Source of the DNA: Hungatella sp. UBA3048
GTDB taxonomy: Bacteria; Bacillota; Clostridia; Lachnospirales; Lachnospiraceae
Direction: 5' to 3'
Length of the DNA stretch: 37,622 nt
Assembly (NCBI GenBank): GCA_002367105.1
Contig: DFCS01000030.1
Coordinates: 4,993 to 42,614, forward strand
The notes under the pieces were generated by a model. It was not told the DNA's origin. It worked only from the letters and a program-made list of their open reading frames with translations, and did no database searches. Shown in pieces: positions 23,717-31,950 of the stretch (position 1 is the stretch's first letter; each line of letters opens with the position of its first letter). The position numbers were made by a program, and so were the translations under genes.

Positions 23717-24544
23717 ATGAAATTAGGACTTTCCAGCTCTCTGGAACACAAAACCCCTGGGGAATGGGCCCGGAAGCTAAAGGAGCTGGGCTGCAGCTGT
23801 GTAAACTTTCCGGTGGATTACAGCCGAGGGGAAGCGCTGATACAGGAATATGTGGAAGCTGCAAGAGAGTACGGCCTTGTTATTGCGGAAGTGGGTGCCT
23901 GGTGCAACCCCATTTCTCCGGATAAGGGAGTCAGAGAAGCAGCTCTTATCCGATGTAAGGAACAGCTTAGGCTGGCGGACCGGATAGGCGCCAGATGCTG
24001 TGTCAACGTATCCGGCTCAAGGGGGGATCGCTGGGACGGGCCTTATAAGGAAAATTTGACGGAAGAAACCTGGGACCTTGTGGTGAAAAGCATTCAGGAA
24101 ATCATTGACGAGGGGAAGCCGGTGCATACCTATTACACCATTGAGCCTATGCCCTGGATGGTTCCGATGGGCCCGGATGAATACCTGCGCCTGATTAAGG
24201 AGGTGGACAGGGAGCATTTTGCCGTACATATGGATGTGTTTAACTGGATCACTACATTGAAACGGTATTTTAACAATGAGGATTTTATGGAAGAGTGCTT
24301 TTTAAAGCTTGGGCCTTATATTAAAAGCTGTCACTTAAAGGATGTGGCTTTGAAACAGGAATTCACCCTGCAATTCAGTGAAACAGCCTGCGGACAAGGC
24401 GGGTTAAATCTGGAAAAGTATGCTGGCCTTGCACAGGCGGCTGATCCTGACATGCCCATGATTATCGAACATCTGGAAGGGGATAAGGCCTATGTGGAAA
24501 GCCTTGACTATGTAAAACAGCGCTTTGCTGCCATGGAAGAATAA
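23717..24544 (+). CDS. Sugar phosphate isomerase/epimerase-like TIM barrel protein
   Basis: This xylose-isomerase-like TIM barrel (AP endonuclease 2 fold) has 275 residues. Probable metal ligands are visible in order: Glu in YYTIEPMPW, Asp in HMDVFNW, His in KSCHLKDV and Glu in MIIEHLEG. Relatives epimerise or isomerise ketoses, dehydrate inosose, or cleave oxidised glycosides. The ATG at 23717 is preceded by AGGAGG; the frame is open further upstream into the previous gene. It is the last gene of the operon and is followed by a terminator. Confidence 0.88.
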   Translation: MKLGLSSSLEHKTPGEWARKLKELGCSCVNFPVDYSRGEALIQEYVEAAREYGLVIAEVGAWCNPISPDKGVREAALIRCKEQLRLADRIGARCCVNVSGSRGDRWDGPYKENLTEETWDLVVKSIQEIIDEGKPVHTYYTIEPMPWMVPMGPDEYLRLIKEVDREHFAVHMDVFNWITTLKRYFNNEDFMEECFLKLGPYIKSCHLKDVALKQEFTLQFSETACGQGGLNLEKYAGLAQAADPDMPMIIEHLEGDKAYVESLDYVKQRFAAMEE

Positions 24545-24555
24545 CTGATATGCTG

Positions 24556-24606
24556 CCCCTATATAGGACTATGAAATATAAAAGTCCTGTATGGGGGTAT
24601 TTTCAT
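24556..24606 (+). terminator. Intrinsic terminator closing the sugar operon
   Basis: CCCCTATATAGGACT (24556-24570) pairs with AGTCCTGTATGGGG (24583-24596), apart from one bulged T and a wobble, and is followed by TATTTTC. The rest of the 287-nt gap to 24831 is very A/T rich, with several TATTAA- and ATATAT-like stretches but no single clear promoter and no convincing gene. Confidence 0.75.
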
Positions 24607-24831
24607 ATCGTCTCTTTTCTTTTGACTTGTTGCCTGCTCCTTAAATGTGTATTATTAATAAAAAAATATAAATTTTTTATTAATAATGCATATAGTAACT
24701 CTAATATTTATGTGATATATTATATCTTGAAACTGATATATCAGATGAAATTTTAGTTGTGACAAGAAGAATCAAATCCGGAAACAGGTATGAAGCTGCA
24801 AAAAATTACAATTTAAAAGGAGAGAGAAACG

Positions 24832-26133
24832 ATGCTTGACATTATTACTGGCATATTGCTGCTGCTGGTCTTTGTGGGGCTGGTAGTGTACTGCATGAAA
24901 GGCGGAAATCTTCTGATCGGATTTATCGCTACAGCCGTTTTATGGTGTTTAATTGGACGTGTGCCGATCAATGAGGTGGTAAGCGATGTATTCCAAAAGC
25001 CGTTAGATGATTATGGAAAGACCATAGCAATCATTATCTTTGGTGCATGGTTTGGACGTATTCTGGTCGATACGGGAATTGCCGGCTATATCATTAAGAA
25101 GACTGTAGAATTTGCGGGTGACAGGCCCTTGGTAACTACATTATTATTGTGCATTACCTGCAATCTGCTTTTTACCAGCGTTTTTGGTGTAGGTTCCGTT
25201 ATGGCAATCGGTATGATCGTACTTCCCATTCTGTTTTCCATGGGTGTGGAAAAAAGAGCGGCGTTAGGCGCCTATATGCTGTCCGTTGCAGGCGGAATGT
25301 ACTTAAATATTGCTTATGTAAGCCAGTTTGAGAAGGTATTCGGCGAAGAAGTGGCTTCCTATAATGACAACTACATTCGTTTTGCCCTAATGGCAACTGC
25401 CATTCACATGGTTATTATGATTGCTTTTGTCGTATACCATCATTTTAAAAGCAACAAAAGAGGAAGAAGACGTGCCTGGGAGGCCGGTGTCCAGGATAGC
25501 TACGAGGAAAAACCTCTTGGCTGGTACTGCTTTATCGTGCCCTTTGTACCCATTGCAATGGTAGGTATTTTCAAATGGCAGCCAGTTCCAGCCTTCCTGT
25601 TAGGAAGCTTTGTAGGTCTTTTATTTACACGGAATTTAAGAACTTACAAAACTGCGGTGGATAAGACACAGAAAACGTTATATGATGGCGTTGCAGACAG
25701 CGGACTTCTGATCGGTATGCTTTACAGTGTAAATATTTTCCAGGGTGCTGCTACCAAGGTTGTTCCTTATCTCCAGACTCTGCTTGGGGATGTTGTTCCA
25801 AGATCCGAGATTGTGGTTCTGGCCGCATTCTGTATCCTGGCGCCTCTGGCGTTGTTCCGCGGACCGTTGATGATCTGGGGTTCCGGCATTGCCCTGTATT
25901 CCATTTTAAATGCAACGGGAGCATTTAATCCTCATTTCCTGTATGCGATTTTCTTAATCCCTCCGGTTGCTATCGTAGCAAGTGCGTGTCCTACTCAGTC
26001 CTGGACCATGTGGGGCTTAAGCTATGCAAAGGTAGAACCGAAACAGTACATAAAGACCAACCTGCCGTGGGCCTGGGCAAGCCTTATTGCCATTGAAATT
26101 CTTATTTACTTTACGATTGGAAGAATGGTTTAA
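24832..26133 (+). CDS. Polytopic ion/carboxylate-type transporter
   Basis: This 433-residue integral membrane protein has about ten to twelve hydrophobic segments and no signal for another domain. Stretches such as IIIFGAWFGRILVDTGIAGYIIKK, VTTLLLCITCNLLFTSVFGVGSV and GMIVLPILFSMGVEKRAALGAYMLSVAGGMYLN resemble ion transporter superfamily members (GntP, CitMHS and related carboxylate carriers), but I do not recognise a specific family. AAGGAG lies before the ATG. The hydantoinase-like gene directly downstream suggests import of a cyclic amide, amino-acid derivative or related acid that this protein processes. Confidence 0.7.
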   Translation: MLDIITGILLLLVFVGLVVYCMKGGNLLIGFIATAVLWCLIGRVPINEVVSDVFQKPLDDYGKTIAIIIFGAWFGRILVDTGIAGYIIKKTVEFAGDRPLVTTLLLCITCNLLFTSVFGVGSVMAIGMIVLPILFSMGVEKRAALGAYMLSVAGGMYLNIAYVSQFEKVFGEEVASYNDNYIRFALMATAIHMVIMIAFVVYHHFKSNKRGRRRAWEAGVQDSYEEKPLGWYCFIVPFVPIAMVGIFKWQPVPAFLLGSFVGLLFTRNLRTYKTAVDKTQKTLYDGVADSGLLIGMLYSVNIFQGAATKVVPYLQTLLGDVVPRSEIVVLAAFCILAPLALFRGPLMIWGSGIALYSILNATGAFNPHFLYAIFLIPPVAIVASACPTQSWTMWGLSYAKVEPKQYIKTNLPWAWASLIAIEILIYFTIGRMV

Positions 26134-26164
26134 TTCTTGTTTTGGCAGATGATTGAGTTTCACA

Positions 26165-26199
26165 GACAGGGGCATACATAAGGTCTGTATGCCCTTGTC
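26165..26199 (+). terminator. Strong hairpin between transporter and hydantoinase genes
   Basis: GACAGGGGCATAC (26165-26177) pairs with GTATGCCCTTGTC (26187-26199) along 13 bp with one wobble, then CGTTTTAG follows. The short T run makes it a partial terminator or an RNA-stability stem that may set the ratio of the two products. Confidence 0.6.
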
Positions 26200-26221
26200 C
26201 GTTTTAGATGGAGGACAGCGA

Positions 26222-28348
26222 ATGAGCAACAGAGCAATAAGAATTGGCATTGATGTGGGCGGAACCCATACAAAGGCCGTAGCGATAGACAACAGCACAA
26301 ACGAAATTGTAGGAAAAGGGTCGGTAATGACAACCCACCACGACGAAAACGGAGTGGCAACAGGTGTTGTGGAAGCATTTAAAAAATGTCTTTCTGAGAA
26401 TGATATTAAACCGGAAGAAGTAATTTTTATTGCTCACAGCACCACTCAGGCTACCAATGCCTTGTTAGAAGGAGATGTGGCCAAAGTAGGAGTGATCGGA
26501 ATGAGCGGCGGCGGCCTGGAGGCATTCTTTACAAAACGCCAGACAAAAATCAAGGATATTGATTTAGGCACCGGAAAGTGGATCAATATTGACCATAGTT
26601 TTATGAAAACCAAGGATATGACGCCGGATAACGTATCTTCTGTGATCAAAAAAATGGCAGATCAGGGAGATAAGGTGATCGTAGCCAGCAAGGCATTTGG
26701 TGTGGATAATATGAAAGAAGAGCGTATGGTTGCTGAGATTGCGGAAGGCCAGGGAATCCCCTGCACCGTAGCTTCTGATATTACAAAGCTCTATGGCCTT
26801 ACGACCCGCACCCGAACTGCCTGTCTCAATGCATCGATCCTGCCGAAAATGCTGGACACTGCCAATTCCACGGAACGAAGTGTACGTGCAGCAAAGGTAA
26901 CGGTTCCTCTTATGATCATGCGCGGTGACGGCGGAGTTATGGAAATCAATGAAATGAAAAAGCGCCCTATCCTTACCATGCTCTCAGGACCTGCGGCCAG
27001 CGTGATCGGCGCCCTTATGTATCTTCGTGCTTCCAACGGCATTTATTTTGAAGTTGGCGGAACCTCTACCAACATCGGGGTGATCAAAAACGGCCGTCCG
27101 GCAGTGGATTATTCCATTATCGGAGGACACAGAACCTATGTAAACAGCTTGGATGTCCGGGTACTGGGTGTTGCCGGCGGAAGTATGATCCGTGCAAAAA
27201 AGGGTGCCATCGTTGATGTGGGTCCCCGTTCCGCCCATATTGCAAATATGGGATATGCGTGTTTCACAGAGCCGGAGCTTTTTGAAAGGGCAGAATTATA
27301 TTACATCAAGCCTCGTGAAAATGACCCAAGTGACTATGTGGCGATCCGCTTAAAGAACGGCGAAAGCGTAACCATCACAAATACCTGCGCCGCCAATGTA
27401 CTTGGAATTCTGGAAGACGGGGATTACGCAATGGGCAATTACGAATCCAGCTGCAAAGCCATGCAGCTTCTGGCTGATGAAGTGGGCTTGTCCATTGAAG
27501 ATACGGCAAGGGCAGTTCTTCAGAAGGCTTGTGATAAAATCAAACCGGTCATTGAGGACCTGATCGATAAATATAAAATTGAAAGAGAACAGATCGTGTT
27601 AGTTGGCGCCGGAGGCGGTGCCGGAACACTGTTGACCTTTACGGCCAACGAAATGAATTTTAAATACCAGATACCGGTAAATGCCGAGGTTATTTCTTCT
27701 ATCGGTGTGGCACTGGCCATGGTAAGGGAGATGGTAGAGCGGACCATTCCCAATCCCACTGCGGAAGATATTGCAGCCCTTAAGAAAGAAGCAAAAACTT
27801 TGGCTATGAACAGCGGTGCAGTGGAAGACAGCATAGAAGTCTATGTGGAAATTGATGAGCAGGCCCAGAAGGTTACAGCCATTGCCATGGGTTCTACAGA
27901 GGTTAAGACCACGGATTTAATGAAGAATTGTGATGAGGAAGAGGCACTTCAAATCGCAGCGGAATCCATTGGTCTGGAACAGTCAAAGATGAAGATGGCT
28001 GGAAGCAATGGTTCCATATTTGTAGTAACTGCAGAAAAAGACGGGAAGACTCCCGTGAGAATGATAGATAAAAAGGGCTTTGTAAAAGTACAAAGGTCCA
28101 ATGGCACGGTAATGGTAACAACAAAATCAAGGCTCCGTGAGGATTTAAAACTGGCTTGGGATAAGGCCAGCAACTTTTCAAGCGAAGTCAGGATCAACCC
28201 GGATTGCTATATTGCCGCAGAATCCAGGGTAATTGATTATTCCGGAATTCCGGCCCTGGAACAGGTATCCGGATTGGCCGGGGTGGAGCTTATTGATATA
28301 AAGGAAGATGCAGAAATCATCCTGGTCCTGGCCCGCAACGAGCTGTAA
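26222..28348 (+). CDS. Hydantoinase/oxoprolinase family protein
   Basis: Members of this ATP-dependent family open cyclic amides such as hydantoins, 5-oxoproline or N-methylhydantoin, or carboxylate ketones. The 708-residue protein has the N-terminal ATPase domain (IRIGIDVGGTHTKAVAID at about residues 6-23, then HSTTQATNALLEG) and the hydantoinase A domain (GDGGVMEINEMKKRPILTML, SGPAASVIGA, EVGGTSTNIGV, GAGGGAGTLL). About 190 C-terminal residues after the core have no motif I recognise. No HyuB-type B subunit is adjacent, although many family members need one. GGAGGA precedes the ATG at 26222; an upstream ATG at 26153 would place the hairpin inside the gene. Confidence 0.88.
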   Translation: MSNRAIRIGIDVGGTHTKAVAIDNSTNEIVGKGSVMTTHHDENGVATGVVEAFKKCLSENDIKPEEVIFIAHSTTQATNALLEGDVAKVGVIGMSGGGLEAFFTKRQTKIKDIDLGTGKWINIDHSFMKTKDMTPDNVSSVIKKMADQGDKVIVASKAFGVDNMKEERMVAEIAEGQGIPCTVASDITKLYGLTTRTRTACLNASILPKMLDTANSTERSVRAAKVTVPLMIMRGDGGVMEINEMKKRPILTMLSGPAASVIGALMYLRASNGIYFEVGGTSTNIGVIKNGRPAVDYSIIGGHRTYVNSLDVRVLGVAGGSMIRAKKGAIVDVGPRSAHIANMGYACFTEPELFERAELYYIKPRENDPSDYVAIRLKNGESVTITNTCAANVLGILEDGDYAMGNYESSCKAMQLLADEVGLSIEDTARAVLQKACDKIKPVIEDLIDKYKIEREQIVLVGAGGGAGTLLTFTANEMNFKYQIPVNAEVISSIGVALAMVREMVERTIPNPTAEDIAALKKEAKTLAMNSGAVEDSIEVYVEIDEQAQKVTAIAMGSTEVKTTDLMKNCDEEEALQIAAESIGLEQSKMKMAGSNGSIFVVTAEKDGKTPVRMIDKKGFVKVQRSNGTVMVTTKSRLREDLKLAWDKASNFSSEVRINPDCYIAAESRVIDYSGIPALEQVSGLAGVELIDIKEDAEIILVLARNEL

Positions 28349-28351
28349 GAG

Positions 28352-28996
28352 ATGGTATGTATGCAAGAACTGATAGAAAAACTTGCTGCTACTGAAGATG
28401 TAATATGGTATAGCCGGGTGCTGAAAAATCACCCGGCTTCCTGTGAACTGTCAGAAGAGGAAGAAAAGGAAATTCTGTTTTATTCCATGGAAGCGGCAGA
28501 AACATACGCATCAGAGCTTAAGGAACGCTATGGGAATGTTTCGGGTGTTTCCCTTGCCGGCGCAATGGGATTATCAATAAAACGGACAACAGAAGAACTG
28601 AGAAGACCATTTTTATATATGGGAATATTTGAGCCGGATGAAGGTGCTGTCATGTTAAATGACAGTACCTTAAATGCAATAAAAGGTTATATAAGAGAAA
28701 ATGAATTATCGGAAATAATCCGGGATGAGGTACTGGAAGAGGTGGTCCTGTTCCATGAAATTTTCCACTGGATTGAAGAAAACACGCCGGGGATTTATAC
28801 CCGCAGCAAAATGTTGAAAAGACCGGTATGGAATCTGTTTCCCAGGTCCAGAGGCCTTGACGGGGCAGGAGAGGTGGGAGCCATTCATTTTTCCAAAATA
28901 ATGAGTGGAATATCCTATTCTCCCTGCCTGTATGAAATGTGTTTATTAATTAAGACGGGTGTTTGTTCTATTGATTTTTTCTCCTCTATCCTATAA
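28352..28996 (+). CDS. Unrecognised protein with HExxH metal-binding motif
   Basis: I do not recognise this 214-residue protein. It carries VVLFHEIFHWIEE with HEIFH at residues 135-139, the zinc signature of many metallopeptidases. A downstream acidic residue, E174 in DGAGEVGAIHFSK, could be a third ligand. The N-terminal half is helical and acidic. No signal peptide or membrane helix is obvious, so it is probably cytoplasmic. The start lies 4 nt after the hydantoinase stop; an alternative ATG at 28361 exists, and the ribosome site is weak, suggesting coupled translation. Context suggests a partner for the hydantoinase-like enzyme, perhaps an amidase or peptidase, but this is inference. Confidence 0.72.
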   Translation: MVCMQELIEKLAATEDVIWYSRVLKNHPASCELSEEEEKEILFYSMEAAETYASELKERYGNVSGVSLAGAMGLSIKRTTEELRRPFLYMGIFEPDEGAVMLNDSTLNAIKGYIRENELSEIIRDEVLEEVVLFHEIFHWIEENTPGIYTRSKMLKRPVWNLFPRSRGLDGAGEVGAIHFSKIMSGISYSPCLYEMCLLIKTGVCSIDFFSSIL

Positions 28997-29071
28997 AATG
29001 AAATATGATTATTTTATTGTTGGAAAATAGCGATTATAGAAAAAATATGGTCAATAATAAAAGGAGGTTCA

Positions 29072-29869
29072 ATGTTGGAATTATATAAAGGAACCATATC
29101 AGCTTCCATTGACGGCCAGGAGGAGGCTTCCCGTCAGGGAGAAAGCACAGATAACAATGCGTATCAGCTTCTCCGAGAGAAAATCCTGGATCTTCATTTA
29201 AGACCGGGTATTAACTTAAGTATCAGGGATATTTGTGATTTATTAAACATTGGGCGAACTCCGGTCAGAGATGCGCTCATCAGGCTTGAACAGGAAGATC
29301 TGGTGACCCTTCTCCCTCAGAAAGGAACAAGGGTGTCCAAGATAGATTTAGATAGAGTGGAACAGGAGCGTTTTCTACGACTTGCCGTAGAAGAGGAGGT
29401 TATGAAGCTGTTTATGGCATGCCATACTCCTACGGACTTAGTGGAATTACAGAACAACCTGATGGAACAGAAAGCCTTTGCCGAGATGGGCAATGGGGAT
29501 GTAAGGAAGTTTTTGCATATGGATGATGAGTTCCATAAAATATTTTACCGGGTAACAGACCGGCTTTTCAGTTTTCAGACCATCAATAACGTTGGAGGCC
29601 ATTTCAGGAGAATACGGCTTCTTAGCTGCCGGGAAACGCAAAACATAAAAGAGATCGTTGCCCAGCATGAGGAGATCCTGCTCGCACTGCAGACAAGGGA
29701 TACCAAAGAACTGCTTTACGTGCTGCAAAAGCACCTTTTTAAATTGGACAGGGATAAAAAAGAATTGATTAAAAAGTACCCCAGTCTGTTCAAGAGAAAC
29801 ATCAATGAAGATTACGTGAATATTCCATGGAACGATGATTTCTTTGAAACTTTTCAGTCCTTTCTATAG
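29072..29869 (+). CDS. GntR family regulator, FadR subfamily
   Basis: This 265-residue regulator has an N-terminal winged helix (AYQLLREKILDLHLRPGINLSIRDICDLLNIGRTPVRDALIRLEQEDLV, about residues 31-80) and an all-helical ligand-binding domain of the FCD type (FLHMDDEFHKIFYRVTD and HEEILLAL, with His and Asp that can bind metal). Such proteins respond to carboxylates or sugar acids. AGGAGG precedes the ATG. It follows the transporter/hydantoinase genes in the same direction and is the natural candidate for their regulator. The unusually long stretch of about 30 residues before the winged helix is polar. Confidence 0.9.
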   Translation: MLELYKGTISASIDGQEEASRQGESTDNNAYQLLREKILDLHLRPGINLSIRDICDLLNIGRTPVRDALIRLEQEDLVTLLPQKGTRVSKIDLDRVEQERFLRLAVEEEVMKLFMACHTPTDLVELQNNLMEQKAFAEMGNGDVRKFLHMDDEFHKIFYRVTDRLFSFQTINNVGGHFRRIRLLSCRETQNIKEIVAQHEEILLALQTRDTKELLYVLQKHLFKLDRDKKELIKKYPSLFKRNINEDYVNIPWNDDFFETFQSFL

Positions 29870-29950
29870 GTGAGAGATGGAAAACCGGCTTATGAACCGG
29901 AAGCTGGATATAAAGTGTCAGAATCCCTGGAAAAACTCAAGTAAAAATTA

Positions 29951-29979
29951 TTGACAATTAACACTTCCCGTGTTAGAGT
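29951..29979 (+). promoter_or_regulatory. Candidate promoter for the T-box / trpB2 transcript
   Basis: TTGACA (29951-29956, perfect) and TAGAGT (29974-29979) are 17 nt apart. Transcription would start just before the T-box stem I. The spacer contains AACAC-TTCCC-GTGTT, an inverted repeat at 29960-29974 that might bind a repressor. Confidence 0.6.
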
Positions 29980-29988
29980 TTTTTTAAA

Positions 29989-30267
29989 CCTATGAGGAAG
30001 AGCAAGTACCATTGTACTTACCACACAGAGAGCCGCAGGCGGTGGAATTGCGGCAGGGAAAGGCAGTTGGGAATGGGCTTCTGAGGGCGAACTGAATGGT
30101 AAGTAGGTGAGCCGGAGAGTAAACTCCGTTAAGAAAGTCAGCATATGTCAGTATGCGTGAGAGGATGCACCAGATGCATCAAGCCGGGTGGCACCGCAGG
30201 AGTTATGACGATTCATACTCTTGTCCCTGCAATAATTTATTGTGAGGGATAAGAGTATTTTTTATTT
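29989..30267 (+). promoter_or_regulatory. T-box riboswitch (tryptophan type) controlling trpB2
   Basis: The leader has the T-box core GGGTGGCACCGC at 30186-30197. Stem I starts with CCTAT (29989-29993) pairing with GTAGG (30103-30107), and contains the conserved AGAGAGCC and GGTGGAA-type loop sequences. TGG at 30097-30099 is the best candidate specifier codon, fitting tryptophan and the gene behind it. The terminator has ATACTCTT (30215-30222) pairing with AAGAGTAT (30251-30258), with CAATAA/TTATTG inside and a T run after it. Uncharged tRNA would favour the antiterminator and expression. The specifier assignment is inferred, not proved. Confidence 0.9.
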
Positions 30268-30293
30268 TAAAAATCTACTTATCCCGGAAAGAA

Positions 30294-30327
30294 GTATGCC
30301 CAAAGACCATGGGCAGGAAAGTGGAGG
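30294..30327 (+). repeat. Leader hairpin element before trpB2
   Basis: TGCCC (30297-30301) pairs with GGGCA (30311-30315), followed by GGAAAGTGGAGG as ribosome site. It lies between the T-box terminator and the start codon, so it is present in the read-through transcript only. Confidence 0.65.
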
Positions 30328-30337
30328 ATATTTTTAT

Positions 30338-31723
30338 ATGAGTGAAAACAAGATTCCCTACAAAATTTATCTGGAAGAAAGCGAGATGCCAAAAGATTGG
30401 TACAACGTACGTGCCGACATGAAGAATAAGCCGGCTCCCCTTTTAAATCCTGGAACCTTACAGCCAATGACAGAAGAGGAACTTGGAACTGTCTTTTGCA
30501 AGGAGCTGGTAAAGCAAGAGCTGGATAATGATAATCGTTTTATAGAAATTCCGAAAAAAATACTTGAATTTTATAAAATGTACCGTCCGGCCCCATTGGT
30601 AAGAGCATACTGCCTGGAAGAGAAGCTTAAGACTCCGGCGAAAATTTATTACAAATTTGAAGGCAATAATACAAGCGGAAGCCATAAGCTGAATTCTGCT
30701 ATTGCTCAGGCTTATTACGCAAAGGAACAGGGGTTAAAGGGAGTGACCACTGAGACCGGGGCAGGGCAGTGGGGGACGGCTCTTTCCATGGCATGCTCTT
30801 ATCTGGAGCTGGACTGCAAGGTCTATATGGTTAAGTGTTCCTACGAACAAAAACCCTTCCGCAGAGAAGTAATGCGCACCTATGGAGCAAGCGTGACCCC
30901 ATCCCCGTCTGAGGAAACAGAGGTAGGAAGGAAGATCCTGGCTGAGCATCCCGGAACTACAGGAAGTCTGGGCTGTGCCATTTCTGAAGCGGTGGAAGTG
31001 GCAACACACACCGATGGGTACCGATATGTGCTGGGAAGCGTTTTAAACCAGGTGCTGCTGCATCAGTCGGTGATCGGAATGGAAGCCAAGATAGCAATGG
31101 ATAAATACGGGATCAAGCCTGATATTATCATTGGATGTGCAGGCGGCGGCTCCAATCTGGGAGGACTCATATCTCCGTTTATGGGTGAAAAACTCAGGGG
31201 CGAAGCAGATTACCGGTTTATTGCGGTAGAACCCGCATCCTGCCCAAGCCTGACACGAGGAGTTTTTGCTTATGATTTTTGTGATACCGGAATGGTTTGC
31301 CCGCTGGCAAAAATGTATACCCTGGGAAGTGGGTTTATTCCATCCGCAAACCATGCAGGAGGCCTGCGGTATCATGGAATGAGTTCCACCTTGTCACAGC
31401 TTTATCATGACGGATACATGGAGGCGCGTTCTGTAGAGCAGACTGCTGTGTTTGAGGCAGCAGAACAGTTTGCAAGAGTAGAAGGAATCCTTCCGGCGCC
31501 GGAAAGCAGTCATGCAATTAAAGCGGCAATCGATGAGGCTTTAAAATGCAAAGAGACAGGAGAAGAGAAGACGATCCTCTTTGGTCTTACAGGCACAGGA
31601 TATTTTGATATGATGGCATACGAAAAATTCCATGACGGAGTGATGACAGACTATATTCCAACGGATGATGATTTAAAGGTTGGATTTGACGGAATTCCAA
31701 GATTCCCGGGTAATATGGAATAA
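30338..31723 (+). CDS. trpB2: Tryptophan synthase beta chain-like protein (TrpB2)
   Basis: TrpB joins indole and serine to make tryptophan using PLP. The 461-residue protein is of the longer TrpB2 type. It has APLVRAYCLEEKLKTPAKIYYKFEGNN, the PLP lysine in SHKLNSA (about K117), TETGAGQWG, the phosphate loop GCAGGGSNLGG and a C-terminal LFGLTGTGYFDM. The start at 30338 (MSENKIPYKIYLEE) fits GTGGAGG; an ATG-like start at 30242 would sit in the terminator. No trpA is next to it, as is usual for TrpB2, which can recycle indole. It is controlled by the T-box upstream. Confidence 0.93.
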   Translation: MSENKIPYKIYLEESEMPKDWYNVRADMKNKPAPLLNPGTLQPMTEEELGTVFCKELVKQELDNDNRFIEIPKKILEFYKMYRPAPLVRAYCLEEKLKTPAKIYYKFEGNNTSGSHKLNSAIAQAYYAKEQGLKGVTTETGAGQWGTALSMACSYLELDCKVYMVKCSYEQKPFRREVMRTYGASVTPSPSEETEVGRKILAEHPGTTGSLGCAISEAVEVATHTDGYRYVLGSVLNQVLLHQSVIGMEAKIAMDKYGIKPDIIIGCAGGGSNLGGLISPFMGEKLRGEADYRFIAVEPASCPSLTRGVFAYDFCDTGMVCPLAKMYTLGSGFIPSANHAGGLRYHGMSSTLSQLYHDGYMEARSVEQTAVFEAAEQFARVEGILPAPESSHAIKAAIDEALKCKETGEEKTILFGLTGTGYFDMMAYEKFHDGVMTDYIPTDDDLKVGFDGIPRFPGNME

Positions 31724-31743
31724 ATACACCGTTTGTGAGGGAT

Positions 31744-31800
31744 AAAGGCGGCTGGCTAAAGAAGACAGGATCTGTTTTTCTTTCGCTGGCCGCCTTTTAC
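31744..31800 (+). terminator. Intrinsic terminator after trpB2
   Basis: AAAGGCGGC (31744-31752) pairs with GCCGCCTTT (31789-31797); AAAGAA pairs with TTCTTT and ACAG with CTGT inside. It is very stable and leads into TTTTAC, ending the trpB2 transcript. Confidence 0.78.
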
Positions 31801-31950
31801 CGAATTCTCATAAATTCATCTGGTATTTCCATACCTGATTTCGCTATAATTTCAGTGACAGTTGTAGAAATCCCTATATTGTGGTATGCTATAAAGGAAT
31901 TATGCCCAGAATTTACCTGGTTTTAAAAAGTGTAGAATGGAGGCTGGCAT

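Noticed and set aside
24550..24756. Small hydrophobic open frame of 68 codons after the sugar operon
   Set aside because: It starts in the terminator stem, lacks a ribosome site and is made of A/T-rich codons; probably chance.
29890..30144. Minus-strand open frame over the T-box leader
   Set aside because: The region is explained by a T-box riboswitch with promoter and terminator on the + strand.
31735..31926. Small open frame of 63 codons after trpB2
   Set aside because: It runs straight through the trpB2 terminator stem and has no ribosome site.
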